DNA of 64,000 nucleotides from positions 55,382,501 through 55,446,500 of the forward strand of contig CP136891.1 of the NCBI GenBank assembly GCA_034359265.1, read 5' to 3'. The position numbers and the translations under genes were made by a program. This stretch comes from Canna indica (Eukaryota > Streptophyta > Magnoliopsida > Zingiberales > Cannaceae). The notes below the pieces were generated by a model. That model was not told the origin of the DNA, did no database searches, and saw only the letters and a program-made list of their open reading frames with translations. Of the stretch, positions 42,735 to 53,635 are shown piece after piece (within the stretch, counting starts at the first letter, position 1; every line of letters begins with the position of its first letter).

Positions 42735-45700
42735 TTATTCCTCATCATCTGAATAATAGTCTTCGAATTCTTCTTCTTCTTCCTCTTCTTCCTCTTCGTC
42801 ATCTTCTTCATCTCCAGCTTCCTCAATTTCATGATCGTCATCATCAGCATATTCAACTTCTAATTGAATTGACGTTGTGTCTGCATCCTCGAGTATTGGA
42901 ATAATACGATCCACAGCAGGAAGATCATCTTCTTGATAGAAACCAGGAGGATCATTTTCTCCTACTATCGGATCAATTTTTCCTCTACCTTTTGTCTTAC
43001 AGACTACACGCCAATCTGCTCTATCTTTATTTCGAGCTGGATACTTCGCGTAATATACTTGTTCGGCTTGTGATGCCAATATAAATGGCTCATTTGCTGC
43101 CAATTTCGATTTGTAATTAACCTCAACAAGTTTGTATTTTTGATGAACTTTCATGCCCCTTTCTGTTGTATCGAACCAATGACATCTAAATAGGAACACT
43201 GATTTCAAGCCGAAGTAGTGCAACTCTATCACTTCTTCCACTAGTCCATAGAAATCCATATCACATTCAACATAGGTTGTCCCTTTCACGCAGACCCCAG
43301 CATTCGTCGTCTTTTTTGTAGATGAATATTCAACCGTGTGAAATTTATACCCGTTAACAAAATATCCGCTATAGCACGACACAAGTCGCGACGGTCCACT
43401 AACAAACTCAAATATTTTTTTATCTATTTCAGCTCTGTGATCTTTGCTGTAAGTCTGAATCCAAGAAGGGAAATCACGATTCCGTAATGTCTCCAATTCT
43501 TGATCGTTGTGAATAGAGTATTTTTGCACCATCTCAATGTCAAATATTTCAATGAATTGTTCAATCTCTGGGCAATTGAGTAATACATACAAGTGTGCCA
43601 AATGATACTCTTCATCGCTTAAGTGTCGAGATGGACGAGAACCAAAAGCACGACCAGAGTGACAAAATATATTTAAACGTCCATCTGAATGTCGAACACC
43701 CCCGTCGTCGTTACGTGGAAGATGATCAAATCTTGTCTGTACTGTCGATTCAAAGTAAAATGAGCAGAATGTTGAAATTTCTTGGATGATATAAGATTCA
43801 GATATTGATCCTTCAACAGCTGCGGTGTTCTTTACTTTTTTCTTCAGACGATTCATGTATCTTTCAAATAAGTACATCCAACGATATTGAACGGGGCCAC
43901 CAACTCGTGCCTCGTATGCCAAGTGTATCGGTAGATGCTCCATCGAGTCAAAAAATGCAGGAGGGAAAAACTGCTCCAGCTTGCATATGATTTCAACAAT
44001 ATTATTTTCAAGTGTTGACATATCTTCGACTCGAAGGACATTTGCACAGATGCTTCTAAAAAACATACTTAATTCAGTCAACGGACCCCAAATATTATCA
44101 GGTAGAAGATCTCGAAATGCGATCGGAAGTAATCTCTGCATGAATACATGACAATCATGGCTCTTCATCCCTGATATTTTGCAATCATCGACGTTCACAC
44201 ATCGAGATAAGTTTGAAGCATATCCATCGGGTAATCTGAGTTCTTTTACCCATTGACAAACATCTTTGATCTGTTGTTTATTTAACACATATAGGGCCTT
44301 CGGTTTCAGATATCGTCCGTTGACCTCTTGTAACTCCAACTCTGGTCTTTTACAAAGTATTTTCAGATCATGTCGGGCTTTGACATTATCTTTAGTTTTT
44401 CCAGAAATATCCATCACAGTGTTGAAAATATTATCAAACACATTTTTTTCAATGTGCATGACATCTAAATTATGTCGAATCAATAATGAACTCCAATAGG
44501 GCAATTCCCAAAAGATACTTTTTTTCACCCAGTTGTGTGTTTGGCCAAAACCTGACACTCTTTCATTGCGACCAAATACTATATCTGGAAGTGCTGAAAC
44601 ACGTGCTAACATTTGTTCACCAGACAACATCGGTGGTGGCCCATCTCTTTCGACTCTGCCCTTAGTAAATTTATTACGATTCCTTCGATACTGGTGATGA
44701 ACCGGTAGGAATCGATGATGACAATCAAAGAATGAGATTTTTCGTCCGTTCTGAAGACTGATTGATTTAGAGTGTTCCATACAATACGGGCAAGAGAGTC
44801 GGCCGTGAGTGCTCCAACCCGACAACATGCCGTACGCGGGGAAATCATTGATTGTCCACAAGACCGCGGCCTTTAAATTGAAGTTTTGCTTCCGATGACA
44901 ATCATAAGTGACAGCTCCCTCAGTCCACAATGTTTTCAATTCATCTATCAAGGGTCTGAGAAATATGTCAATTTCTTTTCGCGGACCCTTAGGACCCAGA
45001 ATAATCATCGAAAGATAAATAAATTCATCTTTCATGCACATTGACGGTGGCAAATTATAAACTGTCAGCAGCACTGGCCAAACTGAATAAGGAGTTGCAG
45101 AATGTCCAAACGGATTAAAACCATCTGTGCACAATCCCAATATGATATTTCTAGTATCCATAGCAAATGAAGGATAACATGTATCCAAATGTTTCCATGC
45201 TTCACTGTCAGATGGATGAGTCATTACTGTATCATCACGACTTCTTGCATGCCAACTCATGTAGGGGGCTGTCTTTTCCGACATGAATAATCTTTGAAGC
45301 CTCGGTGTTAGTGGAAAATACCGAAGCACCTTAAACGGGATATTTTTCTGTCGGACCGATTTCTTCTCCTTGTAACGAGGGTGTTGACATACAGGGCATT
45401 TATCCAACTGCACATTTATCCAAATGCAATTATTTTGGCACGCGTGTATTTTTTCGTACCCAAGCCCCAATTTTCTCATTAGCTTTTTAGTCTTATAAAA
45501 AGTAGGCTCAAACTTGTTATCAGTAGGCAGCATTCCATTAATCAATCCAGCAATCCGATCATACGCAACTCCGCTGATATTACAATCGGCCTTGATGTTT
45601 AAGAGCTGTGTCATTGCTGAAAACCTAGTGTATTTAGGACAATTCTCATACAAAGGTTCATCGGCAGCTTTCAACATCTCGTAAAATTCTGCAGCTTCTT

Positions 45701-46217
45701 TATTCGGTAATTCAATCTCTACCGCAGCCCCTACTTCTGTGATATCAACCGCTGTAGTATCTGGTGGGACTGATGTCTGAAGAACTGGCCGATCAACATT
45801 ATCATTCAGGTGGAATTGACCCCCAAGACTATCAAGTATCATAGTTCTATAGGGATTACATTGACTGGATGAAGAAGCACCAGCAGAGGAAGATTCACCA
45901 TATGTCTGAACGACAGGATTGCTCGACGTCCCGACTTCGCGTGACTCCCCGTGACAAGTCCATAGAAAATATCTTGGTGTAAATCCTTTGGTATATAGAT
46001 GCAGAGTGACAGTCTCCCGATCCAAAAATCGTCCATTCGAACAAATGCGGCACAGACATCGGATTTGATCACCCATGCTAATGAAATTCCGATTCGAATA
46101 GGCGAAATTTAGGAAGTACGTTACGCCTAATCGAAACTCATTCGTTAAAGCTCCACGATCAAAACGTCGGTACATCCAACTTCGATCAGCCGACATGATT
46201 CTGTCAATCAATGACAA
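42735..46217 (-). CDS. CACTA transposase (TnpD / TNP2-like), intact 1,160-residue ORF
   Basis: Single uninterrupted ORF. Residues about 10-90 form the transposase-associated domain (SWMYRRFDRGALTNEF, then CLCRICSNGRFLDRETV). The TNP2/Transposase_21 domain spans about 230-560, with CQHPRYKEKK, LGLCTDGFNPFGHSATPYSV, LGPKGPRKEIDIFLRPLIDE, TINDFPAYGMLSGWSTHG and CPYCMEHSKS. At about 695-830 lies the DUF4218 block (MQRLLPIAFRDLLPDNIW, PPAFFDSMEHLPIHLAYEA), at about 990-1060 the DUF4216 block (YGLVEEVIELHYFGLKSVFL), and the last 50 residues are a Glu/Asp-rich tail. Order and length are those of autonomous CACTA transposases. I take the ATG at 46217 because it opens the family N-terminus (MSLIDRIMSADRSWM). 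A splice upstream is possible, since the promoter is 1.2 kb away. Confidence 0.93.
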   Translation of the reverse strand: MSLIDRIMSADRSWMYRRFDRGALTNEFRLGVTYFLNFAYSNRNFISMGDQIRCLCRICSNGRFLDRETVTLHLYTKGFTPRYFLWTCHGESREVGTSSNPVVQTYGESSSAGASSSSQCNPYRTMILDSLGGQFHLNDNVDRPVLQTSVPPDTTAVDITEVGAAVEIELPNKEAAEFYEMLKAADEPLYENCPKYTRFSAMTQLLNIKADCNISGVAYDRIAGLINGMLPTDNKFEPTFYKTKKLMRKLGLGYEKIHACQNNCIWINVQLDKCPVCQHPRYKEKKSVRQKNIPFKVLRYFPLTPRLQRLFMSEKTAPYMSWHARSRDDTVMTHPSDSEAWKHLDTCYPSFAMDTRNIILGLCTDGFNPFGHSATPYSVWPVLLTVYNLPPSMCMKDEFIYLSMIILGPKGPRKEIDIFLRPLIDELKTLWTEGAVTYDCHRKQNFNLKAAVLWTINDFPAYGMLSGWSTHGRLSCPYCMEHSKSISLQNGRKISFFDCHHRFLPVHHQYRRNRNKFTKGRVERDGPPPMLSGEQMLARVSALPDIVFGRNERVSGFGQTHNWVKKSIFWELPYWSSLLIRHNLDVMHIEKNVFDNIFNTVMDISGKTKDNVKARHDLKILCKRPELELQEVNGRYLKPKALYVLNKQQIKDVCQWVKELRLPDGYASNLSRCVNVDDCKISGMKSHDCHVFMQRLLPIAFRDLLPDNIWGPLTELSMFFRSICANVLRVEDMSTLENNIVEIICKLEQFFPPAFFDSMEHLPIHLAYEARVGGPVQYRWMYLFERYMNRLKKKVKNTAAVEGSISESYIIQEISTFCSFYFESTVQTRFDHLPRNDDGGVRHSDGRLNIFCHSGRAFGSRPSRHLSDEEYHLAHLYVLLNCPEIEQFIEIFDIEMVQKYSIHNDQELETLRNRDFPSWIQTYSKDHRAEIDKKIFEFVSGPSRLVSCYSGYFVNGYKFHTVEYSSTKKTTNAGVCVKGTTYVECDMDFYGLVEEVIELHYFGLKSVFLFRCHWFDTTERGMKVHQKYKLVEVNYKSKLAANEPFILASQAEQVYYAKYPARNKDRADWRVVCKTKGRGKIDPIVGENDPPGFYQEDDLPAVDRIIPILEDADTTSIQLEVEYADDDDHEIEEAGDEEDDEEEEEEEEEEFEDYYSDDEE

Positions 46218-46271
46218 TTTCTTTGGTTAATGTCTTTAGGTGAGATTGTCCTATTCCATTCGGGATTTATG

Positions 46272-46459
46272 TTATTCGTACTGCACTTACGTTTTTATTT
46301 TAACTGTTAACTAATTATTCTAAATTTCGACAGCATCTCCCTACAGTTCTCCGAATACGCATATCATCTGGGCGCGTATCGAAGAACAAGGGAGATGTTG
46401 TCGAATTTTAGAATAATTAGTTAACAGTTAAAATAAAAACGTAAGTGCAGTACAAATAA
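46272..46459. repeat. Near-perfect 188-bp foldback upstream of the CACTA transposase
   Basis: Left arm TTATTCGTACTGCACTTACG... and right arm ...CGTAAGTGCAGTACAAATAA pair over about 85 bases with only a few mismatches; the first 50 have one. A loop of about 13 bases (ATATCATCTGGGC) lies near 46361-46373. It begins 55 bp upstream of the transposase ATG. Confidence 0.9.
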
Positions 46460-46671
46460 CTATATTCCCAAATTGTCCAATCAGGGACAATTCAAGAATT
46501 GTACGTCGTATAAAAGATCATCTACTTCTTTTACACGAACATACAATCCCCGAACGAATCTAAGGTTTTGCTAAATCATATCCGATTCGTCGATGCGTAC
46601 GTGAAACATATCAACTCGTCGGATGGATGATTATTTTCTAAATGTTTCGAGACAGTTCAAGTCCATATTGG

Positions 46672-46925
46672 ACGATTTCGGCGCGCGTCCGAAGTGGACG
46701 ATTCCGGCGCGAGTCCGAAGTGGACGATTCCGGCGCGAGTCCGAAGTGGACGATTCCGGCGCGAGTCCGAAGTGGACGATTCTGGCGCACGTCCGAAGTG
46801 GACGATTCCGGCGCGAGTCCGAATTGGACGATTCCGGCGCGCGTCCGAAGTGGACGATTCCGGCGCGAGTCCGAATTGGACGATTCCGGCGCGCGTCCGA
46901 AGTGGACGATTCCGGTGCGCGTCCG
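46672..46925. repeat. 26-bp GC-rich tandem repeat, about ten copies
   Basis: Unit GTGGACGATTCCGGCGCGAG followed by TCCGAA, period 26 bp, with GAG/CGC/CAC variation. Because 26 is not a multiple of three, it stays open in all three plus frames; those frames are artefacts. It lies between the foldback and the right end of the CACTA element. Confidence 0.9.
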
Positions 46926-47020
46926 AAATTAATCTAAACCCTAATAATTAATCTAACAAATTAAACAATTAATCTAAACATTTAATTAACATTTATAAAA
47001 TAATTAATTAACAATTTCAA

Positions 47021-47024
<4 letters not shown>

Positions 47025-47064
<40 letters not shown>
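47025..47064. repeat. (AT)n microsatellite in the CACTA element
   Basis: About 19 AT units, followed at 47065-47375 by a GC-rich, CGGCGCCGG- and GGCGGC-rich stretch that is probably the leader/promoter side of the element. Confidence 0.85.
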
Positions 47065-47066
<2 letters not shown>

Positions 47067-47375
47067 CGGCGCCGGAGTCCACCCTCCGGCGCCGGCGTAC
47101 AGTGGCCGGACACACTGTCCGGCCACTGTAGAAGGTTCGGCGGCGGCCATAGGCCGACCGCCGCCGGCCGAAACCCTAGAAATAGGGTTTCGGTCAGATT
47201 TTAGCATCTCCGGCCGAAACTGTATAGGCCGGCCGATCAACATACCGGCAGCGAGGCGTCGGCGAGAGGCGTCGGCGTCGGCAGCAGCGGCAGCGGCGGC
47301 GAGAGGAGTCGGCAGGAGCGGCGGCGGCAGAAGCGGGAGGAAGAAGGGTCGGGCGCGACTGGTGCCCTATATAAA

Positions 47376-47681
47376 CTTATCAGCAACGGCTCACTCGCCC
47401 GTTAGAACGCCGTTGCTGATAAGTTATCATCAGCAACGGCTCACTTATCCGTTAGTAAGCCGTTGCTGAAGATTAAATAATTAGCAACGGCTCGCCTTTC
47501 CGTCAGAAAGCCGTTGCTGATAATTAAAATAATCCGCAACGGCTCGGTTGTCCGTTAGAACGCCGTTGCAGATACAGATATCTGCAACGGCTCGAGCGGC
47601 CGTAAGAACGCCGTTGCAAATAGCAACGGCTTGAGCGGCCGTTGCTGATAGCCGTTGCTGAAGACCAAGTTTGTAGTAGTG
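47376..47681. repeat. Right subterminal array and terminal repeat of the CACTA element
   Basis: At least ten CAGCAACGGCTC/GCCGTTGCTG motifs spaced about 25-30 bp, paired as inverted couples, ending in TTGTAGTAGTG. This end is the 5' side of the minus-strand genes, so the promoter should lie inside or next to it. Confidence 0.85.
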
Positions 47682-48586
47682 ATTCCTTCATCTAAAGGAC
47701 ACCGATACTATGTCATTTTTGTTGACCATTTTACTCGATATATTTGGTTTTATCCTCTTAAGAATAAGTCTGATGTTAGCAATGTGTTCATTTCCTTCAA
47801 AGCTTTAGTTGAAAACTTCTTCAACCTCAAAATAACTACTGTCTATTCAGACGGAGGAGGAGAATTCATAAGCTTGTCATCTTTTTTTCAAAAATCTGGA
47901 ATCCAGCATTATTGCTCTCCACCTTACACTCCTCAAAGGGTTAGCATAGCTGAGAGGATACATAGACATGTTGTAGAAACAGGCTTAACTCTGCTTGCGC
48001 AAGCTTCCGTTCCTAAACAATTTTGGCCATATGCCTTTTCTATAACTGTTTATCTTATAAACAGAATGACTACACCTATCCTTCAAAACAAATCCCCATT
48101 CGAAAGTCTCTTCAAAACAATTCCGAACTACAAATCTCTTAAAGTCTTTGGATGCCTCTGCTACCCTTGGCTGAAACCTTATGCTGAAAATAAATTGAGT
48201 TCCAAATCTCAGCCTTGTTTATTTCTTGGGTACTCAATTAAACATCATTGCTACCAATGCTATAATTTTCAAATTGATAAACTTTACCTTTCTCGACATG
48301 TTAAGTTTGTAGAAGATGTTTTTCCACTATCAGATCCCTCATTTACAAAACTTAGTCGAAATTCCACTCCTCCAAATACTCCTCTCATTTCTTCAGATAT
48401 TCTACCACCTCCACCTATCAGAACTACACTCAGTTCTCAGTCACCAGATACTACTTCACACACCATTCAGCAAGATCATAACTCTGCTACAAGCAACCGT
48501 CCTATTGACAGTCCTTCATTACCATTATTACATCCACCAGCATCAACTACACTTCCTACCACCAATCAACAACACCAAGCTCCATA
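47682..48586 (+). pseudogene. Integrase core of copia D, 3' of the CACTA insertion
   Basis: Open through 48586: FVDHFTRYIWFYPLKNKSDV, then TTVYSDGGGEF with the second catalytic Asp, SPPYTPQRVSIAERIHRH with the Glu, FGCLCYPWLKPYA and the C-terminal GYSIKHHCYQCYN. A Pro/Ser/Thr-rich linker follows and ends at a stop at 48585. Confidence 0.85.
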
Positions 48587-48599
48587 AAGAATGGTTACT

Positions 48600-50207
48600 A
48601 GGTCTCAGAACAACATCTTTAAACCCAAACAACCACTAGACTATTCAGCCTTGCATACAACCATAGATCCCCCTTTCTCACTCCTTCAACTTACAAACAA
48701 GCAGCAAAACACGAAGTTTGGCGAGAAGCTATGAATCAAGAAATTAATGCACTACATAGAAATGAAACATGGACTCTTGTTCCTCCTAAAGAGGGACAAA
48801 ATATCATAGGTTGCAGATGGATCTTTCGGATCAAACACAATCCCGATCGGTCAATTGAGAGGTTTAAAGGAAGGCTTGTAGCGAAGGGCTTCAATCAAAG
48901 ACCAGACATTGATTATCAAAGTACTTTCAGCCCTGTTATAAAACACTGCACTGTCAGAATAGTTTTTTCCTTGGCAGCCAAGTGTAATTGGAAAATCTTC
49001 CAATTGGATGTTAACAATGCGTTCCTTCAGGGTCATCTAACTGAGGAAGTTTTCATGCAGCAACCTCCAGGTTTCGAAGACAAAAAGCATCCAGAGTATG
49101 TCTGTAAACTAAAAAAAGCAATATATGGGTTAAGGCAAGCTCCTCAAGCCTAGTATAGAGAGCTAACTCAGTTTCTTATTTCCATAGGCTTTCAAAAATC
49201 CAAATCTGATACTTCATTGTTGTTTTTACATGAAGAAGGTAATATAACACTGCTACTTTTATATGTCGATGATATTATATTAACAGGATCATCAGCACAA
49301 AAAATACTCGACATAAATAAACTGTTGGCTGCAAGATTTTCTTTAAAAGACCTTCAACCCTTAAGCTATTTTTTGGGTTATTGAAGTTGTACAAACAAGT
49401 TCAGGTCTGTTTCTCTCTCAAAGAAAATACATCACAGATCTGTTGACTAGATTCAATATGCTTGATGCCAATCCTGTTAAAACTTCATTAGCAACTTCAT
49501 TAAAATTGACTCTCAATGATGGTTCGTCTTCAACTGATCCAAAACAGTATAAACAGGCTATCGGAGCACTTCAGTATTTATCCTTCACTAGGCCAGATAT
49601 TGCTTTTGCAGTTAACAGACTCCCAATATATGCATTCTCCTTCCGCTGTGCATTGGCAAAGCTACAAATGAGTACTAAGATACCTCAAAGGTACTCAGTC
49701 ATATGGAATCCATCCTGATGCTTCATCACCCATAGCTATTTCAGCATTTTCTGACTCAGACTGGGGTAGTGATACTGATGATCGACGATCAACTGGAGGA
49801 TATATAATTCTTCTCGGTAATTCTCCAATTAGTTGGTCTTCAAAAAAACAGCGAACCATTGCCAGATCCTCTACGGAAGCTGAATACAAAGCTTTGGCTG
49901 ACGCTGCTGCTGAGATCTCATGGGTAATCAATTTAATGAAAGAATTGAAGTTTTCGTCTGCTTCCATTCCTCAGCTATTTTGCGATAATATTGGTGCAAC
50001 GATTCTCACTGATCATCCAGTCCATCATTCGAGGATGAAACATGTTGAACTTGATTACCACTTCGTTAGAGAGCAAGTCCAAGCAAAGAAATTAAGTGTA
50101 CATCACATTCTAGCAGCATGTCAATTGGCTGATTCATTGACAAAAGTAATTCCCTCTACAGTTTACCTGACTTATCGGACCAAGATGGGTGTTTTTTCGA
50201 ACAACCC
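48600..50207 (+). pseudogene. RT and RNase H of copia D
   Basis: [80 protein letters not shown], a stop at 49151, then LLLLYVDDIILTGSS near 49250-49290 with YVDD intact, and a frameshift near 49380. RNase H: FSDSDWGSDTDDRRSTGGY (about 49750-49810), RSSTEAEYKALADAAAE, and HILAACQLADSLTK. The polypurine tract TTGAGGGGGG is at 50211-50220. Confidence 0.8.
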
Positions 50208-50220
50208 ATCTTGAGGGGGG

Positions 50221-50442
50221 ATATTAAGTATTACAACTATATGTCATGTCATCTTCCACCTCAGCAGTTCCCTATAGCTATAGCTTATGTAGCACCAGTA
50301 TTCTGTTTCACCAGCTTTCTATTTTCACCATTATATCCGTAACTTCTTCTACATGATGATTGTAACAACCCTCTCTATAAATATGTAACCACTGAGATAA
50401 ATAGAAATCATGAATCCTTTTCTTTCATTATTAGCTTCCACT
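50221..50442 (+). repeat. 3' LTR of copia element D
   Basis: Starts right after the polypurine tract and matches the 5' LTR with only a handful of differences, suggesting a fairly recent insertion. Confidence 0.8.
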
Positions 50443-50505
50443 ATACTTTGATAATACGATCTATTTGTACATTCGTCCTTTTCAACCTTTCTATAAATTA
50501 AGTTA

Positions 50506-53435
50506 TGTTGCGAAATAGACATGGATGCACAGAATTTGAGAGAAGTACTCCAGATTTTCTCTAGATTTTCTCTTTATAGACACTCAAGCATATTACAAGC
50601 TTGAGATTAGAAGAGAAAAAAAATAAAGAGTAGCAAATAAAAAAGAAAAGAATACAGTATACTTCGAAAATAAAACTATGCCTCTATTTATACATAGCTA
50701 ATTCTATATTTTCAATTTTAAATGTAAATTATCTAAAATACCATGTGTAACCGAATACATTATCAATAATGAAGAGACCATCATTTATGTAACTGCAGAA
50801 CCTGTTTTCTTTTCAATACTCCAATACTCCCTCTCAAGTTGGTAACTGCATATGAATTTTGCAGTCCCAATTTGTCAAAGAAAAAATGATATCTCTCTTT
50901 TATCAAGGCTTTAGTCAGTATGTCTGCAAGTTGAATCCTACTTGGTGTGTAAACTGGTATTAGGAATCCTTCTTGATACTTCTCTCGGATAAAATAATAA
51001 TCTGTTTCCAAATGTTTAGAACTTTCCTAAAAAATAGGATTTTGTGTTATGTGAATTGTACTTTGATTATCACAATGCAATTTTATGGGTAATTCTGAAT
51101 GAATACCCAGCTCATTTAACATTTTGGTTAACCACATTAACTCAGCTATTGCTGTTGACATTGCACGCAATTTACTTTCTACTGAAGACCTGCTAACCGT
51201 TGCTTGCTTTTTGCACTTCCATGACACTAAGCATTCTTCAAGTTTCATGCAATAGCCTTTGATTGATCTTCGGGAAAGTGGGCAACTAGCCCAGTCGATC
51301 AGCATCACAAAAACCAATGAGTTTAGTGCTTACGTTTGCAAGGTAGGAGAAGCCTAGTCCAAGTGTAGACTTAAGGTACTTAACTACTCTTGAGGATCTT
51401 TGTAATCTGATATAGTAGGATCATGTACATGCTGGCTCAAGTTGTGTACTGCAAAGGATACATCAGGTCTAGTTAAAGTGATGTATTGAAGCCTTCCCAC
51501 AAGTCTCCTGAAACCTTTTTCATTCATTTATTTCTTTTATGTGTTAGTTCTAGACTAAATCTTCACTGGAGTTGATTGTGGCTTGCATGAAGTCAATTTC
51601 TTCTCTTTTAACAAATCTAACACATACTTTCTTTGCCCAATGTGAATCCCTTTCTCAGTTCTATGAACTTCCAAACCTAGGAAGTACTTCAGTTCACCTT
51701 GATCCTTTATTTTGAAACTGCTATCTAGGAATTGTTTTAGCCTTTGAATGCCAACTTCATGAGTTCTTGAAATAATTAGGTCATCCACATAAACCAGGAC
51801 TATGATAATTTTATCCTGATCTTTCTTCACGAACATACATGCATCACTATTACATTGAGTGAATCCATAAGGCATGATACTACTAGAGAGCTTAGAGTAC
51901 CATTGTCTACTTGCCTGTTTAAGGTCATATGGTGATTTTTAAAATTTGCATACTCTTCTATCTTGAATGTCCGCATATCTAGGTGGTTTGTCCATGTATA
52001 CCTCTTCCTCCAAATTCCCATGTAATTAGACATTGTTAATGTCTAATTGAAATAATTTCAAATTTCCTGTAGCTGCAATAGACAATAACATTCTCACTAT
52101 GGTGAACTTGGAGATAGGAGCAAAAGTCTCCTGGTAGTCCACTCCTTCTATTTGGTTGTATCTCTTTGCAACTAATCTGGACTTATACATTTCTACATTT
52201 CCATTAGGTTTATATTTTGTTCTGTATACCCACTTACAGCCTACTGTACTTTTTCCTTGAGGTAAGTCACACAAGACCCATGTATTGTTTGTTTCAAGAG
52301 CATGCAACTCAGCTTGCATAGATTCTTGCCATATTGGATTTTGGATAGTAGTTTCAAAAATTATTGGGTCACAGTTTGTATCTATTTTAGTGAGGAAAGA
52401 TGCATGTTGTGATGTAACATATCTCAGGGACATGAAATTGGTTATTGGATATAGGTTTGTTCTGTGATGGCTTGGTTTGTTCCCTTGAGGATTGGGTAAA
52501 GAACTTGCATTATTGCAATGATAGTCATTCAGCCTTATAGGCTTTTTGATGTCTCTTTTTGTCTTCCTGATAGCAATGGGCAGATGTTCAACTGGAGTTA
52601 GAAGTGGAGTATTTGGATCTACAATTGAATGAGAAGAGGTATTTTTAAGCTGATTTTGTTGGGAGGTTTCTGTGATGGTATGAACTGGCAGTAGTTGTGG
52701 CTGAGAATGAGTCTCACTGCTGGAGTTTGAGATTTCAAGTTCACAGTTAGAGTTGTTCAGTGGACTTTGGGTTTCAAGTGAAGTATCTGTTGTGAATAGG
52801 AAATTTGTTTGGTCATGTTCTTCTTCTCCTATCAAAGGAATAGGAAAAATGACCTTGTTTGAAGTGGCCGATGAATAAGGGAAGATATCTTCAATAAAAA
52901 AAACATCTCTTGATACAAGGAATTTTTGTTCTGATATGTTGAAAACCTTGTAACCTTTTTGAGCATAAGGGTAGCCAACAAAAATGCATTGATTGGCTCT
53001 AGGATCAAACTTTCCTTTTCCTGGTTTGGTGTCACATACATAGCAAAAGCATCCAAATACTCTAAGGATATCCAGGTTTGGTGGTTTTTTTGTACAATAT
53101 CTCAAAAGGGCTTTTGTTATTTAGAAGTGGACTAGGTAACCTATTTATCAAATAGGTAGCTGTTATGACACATTCACTCCAAAACCTCATTGGTAGTTGA
53201 CTGAAATTTTAAACTTCTTACTACTTGTAATAGATGCCTATGCTTTCTTTCAACTAAGGCATTTTGTTATGGAGTATAAGGACAAGAGTGAGCTTTGGTG
53301 TATGATGCCTTTTTCAATAAGGATGGTTTTAACAGAGGTATTGAAAAACTCACTCCCATTGTCCATTCTCAAATATTTCACTCTTTTATTGAATTGATTT
53401 TGCACAAGGTTTACAAAGTTTATCAACAAACCATG
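50506..53435 (-). mobile_element. Truncated Ty1/copia element E, minus strand
   Basis: On the minus strand: the last part of integrase (from about 53435), linker, RT, RNase H, polypurine tract GAGAGGGAG (50827-50835) and one LTR (50506-50826, about 321 bp, starting TATTGGAGTATTG and ending CGCAACA). The 5' LTR, gag, protease and most of integrase are missing. It lies 60 bp right of copia element D. Confidence 0.8.
50840..53435 (-). pseudogene. Integrase end, RT and RNase H of copia E
   Basis: Integrase: KYLRMDNGSEFFNTSVK at about 53385-53335, then YTPQQNALVERKHRHLLQVV after a shift. A long open stretch 53105-52026 holds FGCFCYVCDTKPGKGKFDPR, the linker, and RT: NTWVLCDLPQGKSTVGCKWV, SRLVAKRYNQIEGVDYQETF, ending LFQLDINNV at a stop (52026). 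RT resumes at 51875 with SDACMFVKKDQDKIIIVLVY, YVDD intact, ELKYFLGLEVHR. RNase H: SRRSIKGYCMKLEECLVSW, KLHCDNQSTIHITQNP and RIQLADILTKAL near 50940. Several stops and a gap near 51320-51550 make it dead. Confidence 0.8.
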
Positions 53436-53635
53436 TTGGCCGAAGGTCTTTTCCTTCGTGCTCTATTCTCTTCATGATTATTTTGATGAAAACAAACAAA
53501 AACTTTCTAATCGAGTTCTTGAAGCATGAAGGTCGCAGATTCGATAAAAGACAAAAGTTGGTTTCATGATTTGCGACATTAGTATCGATATGACGACTCA
53601 CAAGAGTTCGACGCGTGCACTAAAGATGTCTTAGA
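53436..53635. other. Unassigned 200 bp between copia E and a gypsy LTR
   Basis: No coding block recognised. A phrase ATTTTGATGAAAACAAACAAA resembles the start of SIRE-type LTRs (ATTTTGATGATAACAAA), hinting at an old LTR fragment. Confidence 0.35.

Larger units (their letters stand above)
40403..47681 (-). mobile_element. CACTA (En/Spm) DNA transposon, apparently complete, target duplication ATT
   Basis: 7,279 bp. Left end CACTACTAGAAAAATGGTC; right end, in reverse complement, CACTACTACAAACTTGGTC. A 3-bp ATT duplication flanks it (40400-40402, 47682-47684). Both subterminal regions carry many CAGCAACGGC/GCCGTTGCTG motifs. Two genes read on the minus strand: a TnpD-type transposase without interruption and a spliced second protein. 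All parts expected of an autonomous CACTA element are present. Confidence 0.93.
39856..50442 (+). mobile_element. Ty1/copia element D, 5'-deleted and split by a CACTA transposon
   Basis: Two near-identical LTRs of about 221 bp (39856-40077, 50221-50442) share TATTAAGTATTACAACTATATG and CTATAAATATGTAACCACTGAG. The flanks carry TATAC (39851-39855 and 50442-50446), or ATACG/ATACT if the ends are shifted one base, so the exact LTR ends are uncertain by a base. Directly after the 5' LTR comes pre-integrase coding sequence: the primer site, gag and protease are missing. RT and RNase H follow with few stops. The CACTA element sits in the integrase core. Confidence 0.8.

Noticed and set aside
46623..46951. 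Three overlapping plus-strand repeat proteins (SGARPKWTIP-like)
   Set aside because: Produced by a 26-bp tandem repeat that stays open in every frame; the genes of the CACTA element are on the other strand.
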